NCBI GenBank assembly: GCA_903813345.2
Contig: CAIIXF020000001.1
Location: forward strand, 33,688,866 to 33,748,865
DNA from: Owenia fusiformis
Taxonomy: Eukaryota; Annelida; Polychaeta; Sabellida; Oweniidae
Direction of reading: 5' to 3'
DNA: 60,000 nt
Part shown: positions 11,440 through 23,500 of the stretch, one piece after another
Position numbering within the stretch: position 1 is the stretch's first letter
Layout of the letters: each line of letters begins with the position of its first letter
The notes under the pieces: generated by a model
What the model was told of the DNA's origin: nothing
Databases searched by the model: none
Seen by the model: the letters and a program-made list of their open reading frames with translations, nothing else
Position numbers and translations under genes: made by a program

Positions 11440-12828
11440 TGTCTGAGGACGTATTGGGAACGAGGTAGAATTAAAGAATTCTTATGAACGAGTCATGCAA
11501 GATACTAGAACTAGTAAAGTAATGTATTGGATAAGTTAATTTCTGATGGATCTGGATAAAATATATTTCAAAACTTTGTCAACACTAGATAACTTCATTT
11601 AGGCAGATATAGTATCTTGATATATTTGGCTATCATGCGTTTAAAATACGTTCCTAAAACTATGAAGATGTTAGGTGAGAAATATTGCTATTGTACGTTC
11701 GAAAAGTATTTGGTTGTATTTTGTAGTTCTCAAGTTACCCATGAACTTTTGTGGGGTAATTAACGTCTTGACTTAGACTTTGATTTAGCCTAATTTTGCA
11801 ATGATGTCAACGTGATTCAAATGTTATGCTGTCGTGATTCGCAGAGGTTGCGACAAGATTCGTTTTAAGAAATTGTATTTTTTGATAAGATCCCCTAATT
11901 TTCGGAGAACTGGGTTTCGGAGAATTGGGTTTCGGACAACTGGGTTTCGGACAACTGGGTTGACCCCTCTTTTATATAGGCAATATAAAATGAAACATTT
12001 TGAAACAGATAAAATAAGTTATCGCATAGAACTCTAAGAATAAAACAGTATACATATTACGTTGTCAAAATATTTCGTCGCATTTAATTTCTTAGTCTCG
12101 GTCTCTTATCAAATCGTAAAAGAACAAAACATTCTAAACTTAATCACTTGGGATTTCTTTCTCGGCATTCGTTTCAGGCATTTGTTTTTTATGTTTTTCT
12201 CCTGAAATGTATTTGTTTGACAATAATCAGAGAAACTGCGTATACGTATATAAAACAAACAGGTGTGACTTCGATTTCTTGTCTGTCTGAGGACGTACAT
12301 GTATTGGGAACGAGGTAGAATTAAAGAATTCTTATGAACGAGTCATGCAAGATACTAGAACTAGTAAAGTGATTTATTGGATAAGTTAATTTCTGATGGA
12401 TCTGGATAAAATATATTTCAAAACTTTGTCAACACTAGATAACTTCATTTAGGCAGATATAGTATCTTGATATATTTGGCTATCATGCGTTTAAAATACG
12501 TTCCTTAAACATGAAGACATTAGGTGAGAAATATTGCTATGATTGTACGTTCGAAAAGTATTTGGTTGTATTTTGTAGTTCTCAAGTTACCCATGAACTT
12601 TCGTGGGCTAAACATTAAATAATTAACGTCTTGACTTAGCATATTTAGCCTAATTTTGCAATGATGTCAACGTGATTCAAATGTTATGCTGTCATGATTG
12701 GCAGAGGTTGCGACAAGATTCGTTTTAAGAAATTGTATTTTTTAGATAAGATCCCCTAATTTTCGGAGAACTGGGTTTCGGAAAACTGGATTTTGGAGAA
12801 TTGGGTTTCGGACAACTGGGTTGACCCC
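11440..12828 (-). mobile_element. Head-to-tail pair of 15-bp-repeat-terminated elements
   Basis: 11440-11967 and 12283-12828 are close direct copies (ggaacgaggtagaattaaag, gcagatatagtatcttgata, gcagaggttgcgacaagatt). Each ends in four 15-bp repeats (tttcggacaactggg; 11900-11959 and 12761-12820) followed by ttgacccc. 12080-12165 is the reverse complement of about 15765-15845 of the complete element at 15109-16308. So these are inverted-orientation relatives of that element joined in tandem, perhaps by unequal exchange. Confidence 0.8.
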
Positions 12829-12907
12829 ACTGAAAATACAGTATCTCATACCATACAATATATGCCTTTCATATAGTCTCAACACAATTTCCATGAATTA
12901 AAACATA

Positions 12908-13687
12908 CCGTATTCTCTGTAATTAGCGCCCACTCTCTAATAAGCGCCCACCCCGCTTCACAAAGTTCAAGAAACATCGAGGAATCAACAAGAATTGAAG
13001 AATATATCAGGAAAAAAATATTTCTCAAAATCGAGGAGCGGGCGATAATAGAGTACTTACCCTAAAACTGCTGTAAACACGACGCGTTTTGTAATTCTAT
13101 GCATCCTCTCGATACATATCTATCGATGGGTGATTCCCACACCATACCATGCTAATATTGTCTCCAAATAGTCCATAATGAATGAAGGAATTGTTCTTTA
13201 TCGGCATTCAGAAATTTCAAAAGCTACTGCGCAGATGTTCTGCGCATGTCAAGGTCGTGAACTTTCTGGTTTCTTTTTAATGTTTCTCGACTTTTACACG
13301 ACTTTTGCACGAATAATGATGATCTCTCATCAAATTAGAAATAATGTATAACTTTAGATCGATATCCAGCAGTCTCTAGTGGAAATATTGAAGGTAATCG
13401 GCGATAATGACAAAGTGGGCGTGCCGGAAATAAATTAGACATAGACGGGTCTTCAACCACTGTCAATATTGTCTAAGCGATCTTTACCGTATTCTCTCCA
13501 ATAACAGCACTTGTCATATTATTATAAAAATATGTTGAAGAAAATGCATTCTTGTCAAGAAAAATTGCCATACATGAAATTCCTCGGGATTTCTGATTTC
13601 TTTCATACATGGGCGCTTATTAGAATGGTCTAAATAATGTATTTTCAATTTTCTAAACGCCCTGGGCGCTAATTACAGAGAATACGG
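12908..13687. mobile_element. 780-bp inverted-repeat element flanked by TA
   Basis: Begins ccgtattctctgtaattagc and ends with its complement (gctaattacagagaatacgg). TA is duplicated on both sides (12906-12907, 13688-13689). Removing it restores host text (..aaaacatatgtagttatc..) that survives uninterrupted, in inverse orientation, at about 16670-16710. Non-autonomous; no ORF. The TA duplication suggests a Tc1/mariner-like helper, but the class is inferred only. Confidence 0.85.
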
Positions 13688-13802
13688 TATGTAGTTATCT
13701 CTAAGAGAAGCTAGACATGTCTCCCTTGGATAATATGACTAATTAACTGACTTCAGTTTTTTTCAAAACTGGCACAATATGTCTCAAAACCTGTCATTAA
13801 AG

Positions 13803-14159
13803 CAGGTCTGTCAACTTGGGACCATCTAACATGAGTGACTTCAAAATGTTGAACACCTTCCTTCAAGGGGGGGTAGGTGTAAATATTTTCGAAACAAATG
13901 CGTGATATATCATACAATTTGTACCAAATGCGTGACATAAACGGCAATCGCGTGCAGAGACAGAACGGAATGCGTTCGCTTTTTTTCGCCTTTCGCTTTT
14001 TTACCGTGTCGCCATTTCACAAAAAACGATTTTTAAAAATATCAACAAAATGCGTGATTTGCGTGATATTTGATCACACACGCTAAATTGATGCGTGATT
14101 TCTATTTTTCCAGCAAATGCGTGACAATCACGCCTAATGCGTGAGGGTTGACAGGGCAG
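13803..14159. mobile_element. hAT-like short element (caggtctgtcaac ends)
   Basis: Begins caggtctgtcaac and ends with a diverged complement (gttgacagggcag). Inside are repeated gcgtgat phrases. A related element lies at 26655-27143. The host sequence on both sides (..aaaacctgtcatt / gactgtcaaatacagctcag..) is continuous in the inverse copy at about 16520-16580, supporting an insertion. Class inferred from the CAG start; the target-site duplication is unclear. Confidence 0.65.
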
Positions 14160-14390
14160 TTAAAACCAAAGTATGACTGTCAAATACAGCTCAGACTGAT
14201 TGTTCATGTGGGTGGAGGACATGTTCAGTAATTAAATGTTGAGCTTGTATATTCATATTTACAGTATATACAATGAATTATTTTTTTCAATTTTCTAAAG
14301 GCCAGGTCAAGCAACAAAGCAACAGGGGGAAAAAGTGCTCGTGAAAAAAGGTAAAAATCAGTGAAATATATTGAACTTTGCAGAAAATAA

Positions 14391-14907
14391 AAAGAAACAA
14401 TGATTCCCAAGATAGTTGAGCATCTGATTAGTGAGTTACAAGAGGAAGGGTGCATTCTAGGAGGATACAGTACAAAATAAATTCAACAAACAATGGAACT
14501 ACTATTACATTGGAATATAAAGCACACCATTTTGGCAACCCAAGGTCACAAACCAGTACCAAGTTACCAAGTAGACTTATAAGAGATGCTGATAGGATTA
14601 GTGATTACAACTCTAACAAAAAACTATTGAGTGAACCTAAACACCATGAACAAAATGTACTAGGATTATATGAACAGTCAACACCTGTTACACCTGTACT
14701 AAATAGAGACTTGTTTAAAAACAGAACTAATGGAAACAGTGAAATTGTAAACAATAACAATGAAACTGACACAGCAAAAAAAGGTGACTTTGACAGTGGA
14801 TTTACTTCAATATTGCAATTGAGGAATCCTGGAGACAGAATAAAAAAAAGTGAATGTTGGGATGCAAACAGATGTGAAACAAAAAAGACACCAATCAAGT
14901 GCAACTG
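14391..14907 (+). pseudogene. Unassigned Asn/Ser-rich ORF, faint RhoGAP-like start
   Basis: Two overlapping frames. 14400-14490 reads MIPKIVEHLISELQEEGCIL then GGYSTK and a stop. 14450-14907 reads 152 codons rich in Asn, Lys, Thr and Ser (e.g. NGNSEIVNNNNETDTAKKGD). The first piece recalls the opening helix of a RhoGAP domain (P.IV...I.E....G....G.Y), but the resemblance is short. It lies inside an inverted-repeat frame, so it may be a captured or decayed gene. A putative acceptor (ctttgcag) precedes it. I do not recognise the second piece. Confidence 0.25.
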
Positions 14908-15108
14908 AAATAAAAGTGCAACAATATGTGCCAAACCTTCAAATCCATGACAAGAAACAAGCAAGATGAATTGAGGGATACAAATGATTTTGGTTTAAAT
15001 GACTAGGTTTTTTGAGACTGTGACGATCATATAGGACTCTATCTATCTGGAAATCCAGTGGTGTTGAGTAATTGAATCAAATCAACTTCATTCAACAATT
15101 CTCATTTT

Positions 15109-15972
15109 GGGGTCAACCCAGTTGTCCGAAACCCAGTTGTCCGAAACCCAGTTTTCCGAAACCCAGTTGTCCGAAACCAAGTTCTCCGAAAATTAGGGGG
15201 ATCTTATTTGAAAAATACAATTTTTCTAAACGAAACTCGTTGTCGCAACCTCTGCGAATCACAACATAACATTGGAATAACGTTGACATCATTGAAAAAT
15301 TAGGCTAAATATGCTAAGTCAAGACGTTAATTGTTTAATGTTTAGGCTAGCCTACGAAAGTTCATATACAGGTGATATAGATGTTCAAACAAACAAAGTT
15401 AAATTATGTTATTCTCATTGTAAAATGGCGTTTACACAACATACATAGGGGTCTACAATTTTTAAACCAATTTTCTTTATGGCCCATTGGCCTTTTTTGA
15501 GAGGGAACAACGTTTTTCCAATGGGGGATGGGCGTTCATAAAAGGAAAAATAGCTTTCCCAAGCCAGTGGGCATTTATTTAATAAAGTTAACATGTACAT
15601 CTTTTCAAACCAAAACTTATTCTTCAATTACGTACTCTGTTCGAGAAATAGAGATTAAATCAAAAGGATGAAGTGAGTACATGGCGAATATGAAACTTCT
15701 TGCGAATGGGAGAACATCCATTTTGATACGAGGACAGCCTGTCTTCGTTTCCAGTTGATCCCAAGTGATTAAGTTAAGAATGTTTTGTTCTTTTACGATT
15801 TGATAAGATACAGAGACTAGGAAATTAAATGCGACGAAAATGATTCATTTTATTTTGCCTACATGTATATAAAAGAGATTGAAGAAGATAAGATAAACTG
15901 TTCCGTAATATATATTGTGTTTTGATAACCTTTTTTTATATTCTGGTAACGCGTGCAATGGATGCAATTCAA

Positions 15973-16023
<51 letters not shown>

Positions 16024-16308
16024 GAGGGAGAGAGAGAGAGAGGGAGGGAGGGAGGGAGGGAGGGAGGGAGGGAGGGAGGGAGGGAGGGAGGGAGGGAGGG
16101 AGGGAGGGAGGGAGGGAGGGAGGGAGGGAGGGAGGGAGGGAGGGAGGGAGGGAGGGAGGGAGGGAGGGAGGGAGGGAGAGAGAGGCATGAAACTGGCCTA
16201 AGCTTAAGTACGTCTCCCCTTTTTCAATTATGACTATATTTTTCGGAGTAATGGGTTTCGGACAACTGGGTTTCGGACAGCTGGGTTTCGGACAACTGGG
16301 GTGCACCC
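15109..16308 (+). mobile_element. 1.2-kb element with 15-bp-repeat termini and 9-bp target duplication
   Basis: Left end: ggggtcaa plus five 15-bp repeats (cccagttgtccgaaa, 15117-15191). Right end: four complementary repeats (tttcggacaactggg, 16241-16300) plus gtgcaccc. TCTCATTTT is present immediately outside both ends (15100-15108 and 16309-16317), a 9-bp target-site duplication. Non-autonomous, with no ORF beyond reads of the repeats (CPKPS...). A 9-bp duplication with repetitive ends recalls Mutator-like elements; that class is inference. Confidence 0.85.
15976..16185 (+). repeat. (GA)n / (GGGA)n microsatellite
   Basis: About 45 bp of (GA)n followed by about 150 bp of (GGGA)n inside the 15109-16308 element. 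The overlapping ORFs (EREREGGREGG, LPPSLPPS) are artefacts. Confidence 0.97.
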
Positions 16309-16780
16309 TCTCATTTTAGGCATATCAGAAGATCCCCTTGCCTTGTCAAGCTTTTCTTTGTAGGATTTGCTATGTTATGTATGAAGAATGAATAAATGAA
16401 TCAATACTTTTTTCTAAAGTATTGAAGATAATACATGACTAACAAAAAAGTTACAATCGATGGAAAATGTTCCAATTTTTTGACTACAAGGGTTTCCTGA
16501 ACTTGTCTGCCACCTACCTGAACAATCAGTCTGAGCTGTGTTTGACAGTCATTCATGGCTTAAATGACAGGTTTTGAGATATATTAATTGTCACTTATTG
16601 TGCCAGTTTTGAAAACAAGTTGATGTCATTTAAACTATATTATTCAAGGTAGACATGTCTTGCTTCTCCTAGAGATAACTACATATAGTTTAAATTGATG
16701 GAAATCGTGTTAAGACCATTTGAAGGGTATATATTGTATGGTATGAAAGATACTGTATTTTCAACAGTGATGTCTCAAGC

Positions 16781-17110
16781 AGAGAAAATTTGGAAATTTT
16801 TCATGATGCACGCAGTGTGCAGATCATGACCATGACAAGCCAAAATTAATCATACATACATACTTTAATCTTTAACATTTTCACAAATAATCATTTTACC
16901 AGTATCTGAGTTTTTGTGGATTGAACTGCAAAAATAAAGAGAATAGAATAAATAGAAAAATGTTCCAGTTTTTATTGGCCAACCCTGTACATCTTTCCAC
17001 CAAATATGAAGAAAATCTGTCAACTAGTATTCAAGTTATCATCCGGACAGACGGATGGACAGACGGACGGACTGACTTCGTTCGTTGGGATAATAAATAT
17101 TGGGATTAAA
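16781..17110 (-). mobile_element. Truncated Y-type element
   Basis: Ends with gacagacggacggactgac and ttcgttcgttgggataat, the reverse complement of the Y-family start (atcccaacgaacgaa...tccgtcc). The left boundary is unclear. Confidence 0.6.
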
Positions 17111-17465
17111 ATAGCAAGATAATCTTAAGAAGTATGTTGAAAAGTATACTAATAGGATATCTCTGATCTCAGATGGGGGAGAAGTAGTCGCGATACCGCG
17201 AAAAAAGTAGTCACAATACCGCTAAATATCTGGGGTCTAAAAGTTTCCTGGTGAGAACCCTGAATTGAGTTAATTATCATTCATATGTCTGTTATTGAAG
17301 ATAACACATGAGGCTAACATACATTTGTTTTTGTGGTAAATAATTCTTAGAATTTAAGTTATGGCTGTCTAAAAAAGCTTGCAATAACCTATGTGGACCT
17401 TTACAACACAAAATAGACTCACACTAGATAACTGAGTTGTTTATATATCTTTTTATGCATTGCAG

Positions 17466-17557
17466 ATCGCGACGTGGCTCAGCAGCATCAGGTGCCCATC
17501 ATAGCACTAATATTCATCAAAGCCCAGGGTCACAACAAACCCTTAATGCTAAAACAG
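17466..17557 (+). CDS. PDE4: PDE4 exon A: linker before UCR2
   Basis: 92 nt. Acceptor ...tgcag at 17465, donor gtaaga at 17558. The first base completes a codon from an upstream exon and the last base starts the Asp codon finished by the next exon. It encodes [12 protein letters not shown]... ending TLNAKT, a Ser-rich linker. Its start aligns by eye with the SRR/Ser-rich stretch between UCR1 and UCR2 of insect dunce. The sequence is low in conserved residues, so the frame is fixed mainly by phase agreement with exon B; a competing frame is also open but gives the wrong phase. No UCR1 exon (expected VTPFAQVLASLR motif) was found in the 17 kb upstream, so it either lies before the window or was missed. 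Confidence 0.8.
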
Positions 17558-20500
17558 GTAAGATCAAATGTTACCTTATCTCTTGCTATTTTTCTAGTTT
17601 AATTTGACAATCAGTTTGTAAATATTAAACTTCTAATATATTTGCAGAAACAAGGATACAAGGGAATGTTATAAAAACCCTTCGACCTGCACCTTCGACC
17701 TACAGGGTGTCTAAAAAGAAAATATTATAGAAGCTATTTTTGCCGATCTCAGACCACGCAAGAGTCATATTTTCTTTCGAAACTACAGGGTGTCAAAAAA
17801 CAATGGCACCCCGGGGGGTTCACTCAGTATATAAATATTGACGGGGATCCTCGGCGCACATGGGGTACCTTTTTGGACATTTGGTATGGCAATGGACCTA
17901 AATTTTAGGATGTGGCATGAGAATGCCCCCTCATTAAACTTTTGAGGGATGGAAATGGTCAGATTTTTCAACTTTCTGGTATGAGAATGGTCATGGAAAA
18001 TATGTTATCTCACAATTATGGTATGGAATTGGTCTAGTAGTTACACATATCCTAATATGAGGTTGTTTTGGTTCGTTTTCCTCTAAGATCGCCTTCTTCT
18101 TGGGACCTTCTTCAGTTTAAATAAATAGCTTTTTTCCCAGGAAATATTCTACTTTGGACCAGTCATGGCATTGGTATGGCATTGGTCCTATATTTTGACA
18201 TTTGGTATGGCATTGGTTTCATATTTGGGCATTTGGGATGGCTTTTGGGCACTATATCGGTTGGTATGGGAACACATTCAAATTTGACATTTTAGTATGG
18301 GAATATATTGACCCCTGCCAAATTTTGTACACAGTGAACCCCCCAGGAATGGCACCCCCCTCTACAGCAAAACGTCCTTAATGTTCCATATCGTGTCATA
18401 CCTCATTTGAAAGATAATTTAATTCTGGAGTTACTCATCAAATTTCATTTAATTAAACTTAATATTAAAAAAGCTACATTGTTTCAAAGTTTAGTACTTC
18501 GGTACCTTCTTTGCTGCCCTGTTACTGGTTAAAAGTCAAATCTTCAGAAAGTGAAATATGAGAGAATTACCTCAGATTTCAACTGCACTGAACATATGGG
18601 TTCATTTCTTAAAAACAGGGTATAGGAACTAATGGACAAAGAGCCTCTTGAAAAAAGACACAGTATGGATGTATTTCTGAAGAATGTGAGGAAAGTGCGA
18701 AGAGGATTATGCAATGCTAGACCTTTATGTGAATTTTGGGCATACCAACTACTAAGAATCAGCTGTAAATCTGTAAGATTATATGATATAAAGCTGAAAT
18801 TTCTCAGGTAACTCCAGAATTAAATTGTCTTTTAAATTAGATATGACACACCATGTAACATTTAGTACTTTTTGCTGTAGAAGGGGGTGCCATTGTTTTT
18901 TGACACCCTGTATATTATATTTCCATACAAGGATTTCCATATAAGTCATATAATTGTAAACACGTATATAAGTAGGCCTATTAGGAAATACGTTAGAAAC
19001 ATTCACTTAAGTCCATGACGTGACTAGCAGGCCTGCAGCCAGGATTTACCACATATTGGCTATACTGTATGGGGACGTGCCGCTAAAGTGGGTCACTTTT
19101 TCACTGGAAAATCCCTAGATGTGGGTCCCATTTTGAAGAAAAAACACTAGATATGAGTCCCATTTTGATGAAAAATCCCTAGAACTGGGTCTATACTCTT
19201 TGAAAAATCCTAAAACTGTATGGGTACTGTTTTTGAAAAAATCGCCGGAAGTGGGTCTTGTTTTTTAAAAATTAATTGGGTAGGTATTTTGAGTCTCACA
19301 GGCACCCCACCCCCTGTAAAAAAATTTGACCAGTATCTTCTTGTTCACCAAGGTGTCGCTCCAGTACAAAATCAAATTTAATTTACCATCATACTTAGTA
19401 ATTGGTTAAACAGACAAATTTTAATAGATACAGATGGAATGCCTTCTCCTTGCAGCCGTAGAAATATTATATACATGATCGATCAACATTCCCGCATCGA
19501 TTGGAGACTATAAAGATAGCACCAACAGAATCCTAGTATTATCTTATAATGTAAATAAACACAGATCGATTACCATGCCATCTTTATTTTAAAATTATTT
19601 CTATCGACCTATTAGCCTGTGGTTTACACTAGACAAATATTCCTGCAATATAAGGTGCATTTGTGAAATAATTTAAGTAAAGTGATACCTACCTATCTCA
19701 AATTATATCTGTATTTCAGTTATGTAGGGCACATCCATGCGTTTAATAATTTAAACAAATCAAATTACTGGATTTAATACGCATGCGCAAAAACAGAACC
19801 AAAAAAGGACTGGCACCGATCCCCCCCCCCATTGCCCTTGTGCAATTCTTTATACTCTTCAACGGAGGAGGCCAAGAAACGATCGATGGAAATCATTTGC
19901 TTGAATTCAAGAACTGTTTTCATTTTCACATCGTTTACTAACTGCATGCATAACTGAGTATAAAACGTCAATAAGTCAAAGGTGCAGGTCGAAGGGTTTT
20001 TATTAGCTCACATGGTGAGCTTTTGCAATCACTCACTTGTCCGTCTGTCCGTCCGTCCGTCTGTCCGTCAACAATAGTGACACGTTTTAAAACCTGTCGA
20101 TAGGATTCCTGTTTTAAGTTATTTCTGTTCAACATCAATACAGAAAACCCCCCTATGACTCCTGGTTCAAAAGCTCGCCTATTTTCAAAATGGCCGTCAC
20201 TTTTTTCTCGCGAAATTCACTTTTAGCCCATTTCCTAGCTAACCTCTGTCGATAGGATTCCTGTTTTAAGTTATTTCTGTTCAACATCAATACAGAAAAC
20301 CCCCCTATGGCTCCTGGTTCAAAAGCTCGCCTATTTTCAAAATGGCCGTCACTTTTGTCTCGCGAAATTCACTTTTGGCCCATTTCCTAGCTTTACAAAT
20401 AATTTCAGGTGTCCTACATTGTAAAAATCCATGTCGATGTAAAGATTAGATATATGAAATAATTTTGTAACAAAAAATCAGCGAAAAATTGTATCCATTT

Positions 20501-23500
20501 TTTTATTTTCAGCCATTTTAATTAACATTGATTTGTCTATCTGACTCGCGAAATCCACTTTCTGTCAATAACAGTGGCACGTTTTAAAACTTCTGTCGAT
20601 AGGATTCCTGTTTTAAGTTATTTCTGTTCAACATGAATTCAGAAAACTCCCCTATGACTCCTGGTTCAAAAGCTCGCATATTTTCAAAATGGCAGCCATT
20701 TTTGTCTCGTGAAATTCACTTTTGACCAATTTCCTAGCTTTACAAATAATTTCAAGTGTCCTACATTGTAGAAATCCATTGCAAAGTAAAGAGTAGATGT
20801 ATGAAATAATTTTGTTACGAAAAATCAGCAAAAATTATATCCATTTATTTATTTTCAGCCATTTTAGTTAACATTGATTTGTCCATCTGTCTCGCAAAAT
20901 TCACTTTTGGACCATTTACCTTAAACCCTCTGTCGATAGGATTCCCATTTTAAGTTATTTTTGTTCAACATCAATACAAAAAACTCTCCTATGACTCTTG
21001 GTTCAAAAGCTCGGCTATTTTCAAAATGGCCGTCACTTTTGTCTCGCAAAATTCACTTTTGACCCATTTCCTAGCTTTACAAATAATTTCAGGTGTCCTA
21101 CATTGTAAAAATCCATGTCAATGTAAAGGATAGATATATGAAATAATTTTGTTACAAAAAATCAGCGAAAAATTGTATCCATTTTTTTATTTTCAGCCAT
21201 TTTAGTTAACATTGATTTGTCTATCTGACTCGCGAAATCCACTTTCTGTGGCACGTTTTAAAACCTCTGTCGATAGGATTCCTGTTTTAAGTTATTTCTG
21301 TTCAACATCAATTCAGAAAACTCCCCTATGACTCCTGGTTCAAAAGCTCGCCTATTTTCAAAATGGCCGCCATTTTTGTCTCGCGAAATTCACTTTTGAC
21401 CCATTTCCTAGCTTTACAAATAATTTCAAGTGTCCTACATTATAAAAATCCATGTCAATGTAAAGAGTAGATGTATGAAATAATTTTGTTACGAAAAATC
21501 AGCGAAAAATTATATCCATTTATTTATTTTCAGCCATTTTAGTTAACATTGATTTGTCCATCTGTCTCGCAAAATTCACTTTTGAACCATTAACCTTAAA
21601 CCCTCTGTCAATAGGATTCCCATTTTAAGTTATTTTTGTTCAACATCAATACAAAAAACTCTCCTATGACTCTTGGTTCAAAAGCTCGGCTATTTTCAAA
21701 ATGGCCGTCACTTTTGTCTCGCAAAATTCACTTTTGACCCATTTCCTAGCTTTACAAATAATTTCAAGTGTCCTACATTGTAAAAATCCATGTCAATGTA
21801 AAGGGTAGATATATGAAATAATTTTGTTACAAAAAATCAGCGAAAAATTGTATCCATTTTTTTATTTTCAGCCATTTTAGTTAACATTGATTTGTCTATC
21901 TGACTCGCGAAATCCACTTTCTGTGGCACGTTTTAAAACCTCTGTCGATAGGATTCCTGTTTTAAGTTATTTCTGTTCAACATCAATTCAGAAAACTCCC
22001 CTATGACTCCTGGTTCAAAAGCTCGCCTATTTTCAAAATGGCCGCCATTTTTGTCTCGCGAAATTCACTTTTGACCCATTTCCTAGCTTTACAAATAATT
22101 TCAAGTGTCCTACATTGTAAAAATCCATGTCAATGTAAAGAGTAGATGTATGAAATAATTTTGTTACGAAAAATTATATCCATTTATTTATTTTCAGCCA
22201 TTTTAGTTAACATTGATTTGTCCATCTGTCTCGCAAAATTCACTTTTGGACCATTTACCTTAAACCCTCTGTCGATAGGATTCCTGTTTTAAGTTATTTC
22301 TGTTCAACATCAATACAGAAAACTCCCCTATGACTCCTGGTTCAAAAGCTCGCCTATTTTCAAAATGGCCGCCATTTTTGTCTCGCGAAATTCACTTTTG
22401 ACCTATTCCCTAGCTTTACAAATAATTTCAAGTGTCCTACATTGTAAAAATCCATGTCAATGTAAAGAGTAGATGTATGAAATAATTTTGTTACAAAAAA
22501 TCGGCAAAATATTATATCTGTTTTTTTATTTTCAGCCATTTTAGTTAACATTGATTTGTCCATCTGTCTCGCGAAATCCTCTTTTGGACCATTTGCCTTT
22601 AAACCTCTGTCGATAGGATTCCAGTTTCAAGTTATTTTTGTGCAACATCAATACAAAAAACTCCCCTATGACTCCTGGTTCTAAAGCTTGCCTATTTTCA
22701 AAATGGTTGCCATTTTTGTCTCACAAAATTCAATTTTGGCCCACTTCCTAGCTTTACAAATAATTTCAGGTGTCCTGCATTGCAAAAAGATTATTTTCTG
22801 TCATTTTAGCCATCTTTCACTTTTGAGCAACACCATGTGAGCCCAGTACCCATGGTACTATTTTATTATAACATTCCGGATACAAGTACAAAATGAACTC
22901 AAATTTATTTGTATACGGATATGCAATGTCACTTGTGACACTAACAAATACTTGTAAGGACTTTCAAATGTTTTTCAGTATAAAACACTTACATATACGT
23001 TATAAAGAAAGAAATTAAATTAACAAACAGTTAATCAACTTGTAAGCCAGGGTTCGTGGGTTCGATCCCCACTGGGGTAGACTGACTTTTTCACATTAGC
23101 CCTTAGCACAGGATTTCATTCTGTGTTTTCATTAACTAATTTACAAGCAAAAAATGCAAAAAATACTCAAGTTACAGGACAAACATAAATCTACATTTAA
23201 CAAATACAAAAGATCAATTTACAAATACATATTGTAAAATATGAATAATGAAGACGGACTTCATTTTTTTTTTAAATCATCTACAAGTTTTCAGAAGTTC
23301 AAATCTGACTTAAGCTTTGACCTTCAATGACCTTTTCAAGGTAAAAAAAAAGCTTGGTGATCGGTGGGTGAGGTCTGTAAAAAATTCTTACAACTTCTAA
23401 TAACTTAACAAAATACTGTTTAAACTGACTTCAATTTTTTTCAAAATCATCTATAAGTTTTCAGAAGTTCAAATCTGACTTAAAATTTAAGATTTGACCT

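Larger units (their letters stand above)
12829..16780. repeat. Inverted host repeat flanking the 14.2-16.5 kb block
   Basis: After removing the two insertions above, 12829-14215 (catacaatatatgcctttca..., cagctcagactgattgttca...) is the reverse complement of about 16495-16770 (tgaacaatcagtctgagctg..., ggtatatattgtatggtatg...). This gives arms of about 250-280 bp around roughly 2.3 kb, so the block may itself be an older element. Confidence 0.7.
17667..20003. mobile_element. 2.3-kb inverted-repeat element containing nested insertions
   Basis: Left end aaaaacccttcgacctgcac (about 17673) is repeated in complement at the right end (gtgcaggtcgaagggttttt, to about 20000). It contains the P and Q elements and a 19070-19390 segment shared with 27185-27640. 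No intact ORF. Family unknown. Confidence 0.75.

Noticed and set aside
13753-13947. Minus-strand ORF with EGVQHFEVTHVRWSQVDRPA
   Set aside because: Translation of the same short element family as at 11001 and 27100; no codon signal.
15845-16306. Long ORFs reading LPPSLPPS and GGREGGRE on both strands
   Set aside because: They are translations of the (GA)n/(GGGA)n microsatellite; several frames are open at once.
16921-17109. ORF with RTDGWTDGRTD
   Set aside because: Translation of the TCCG/GGAC simple-repeat patch of a Y-type element.
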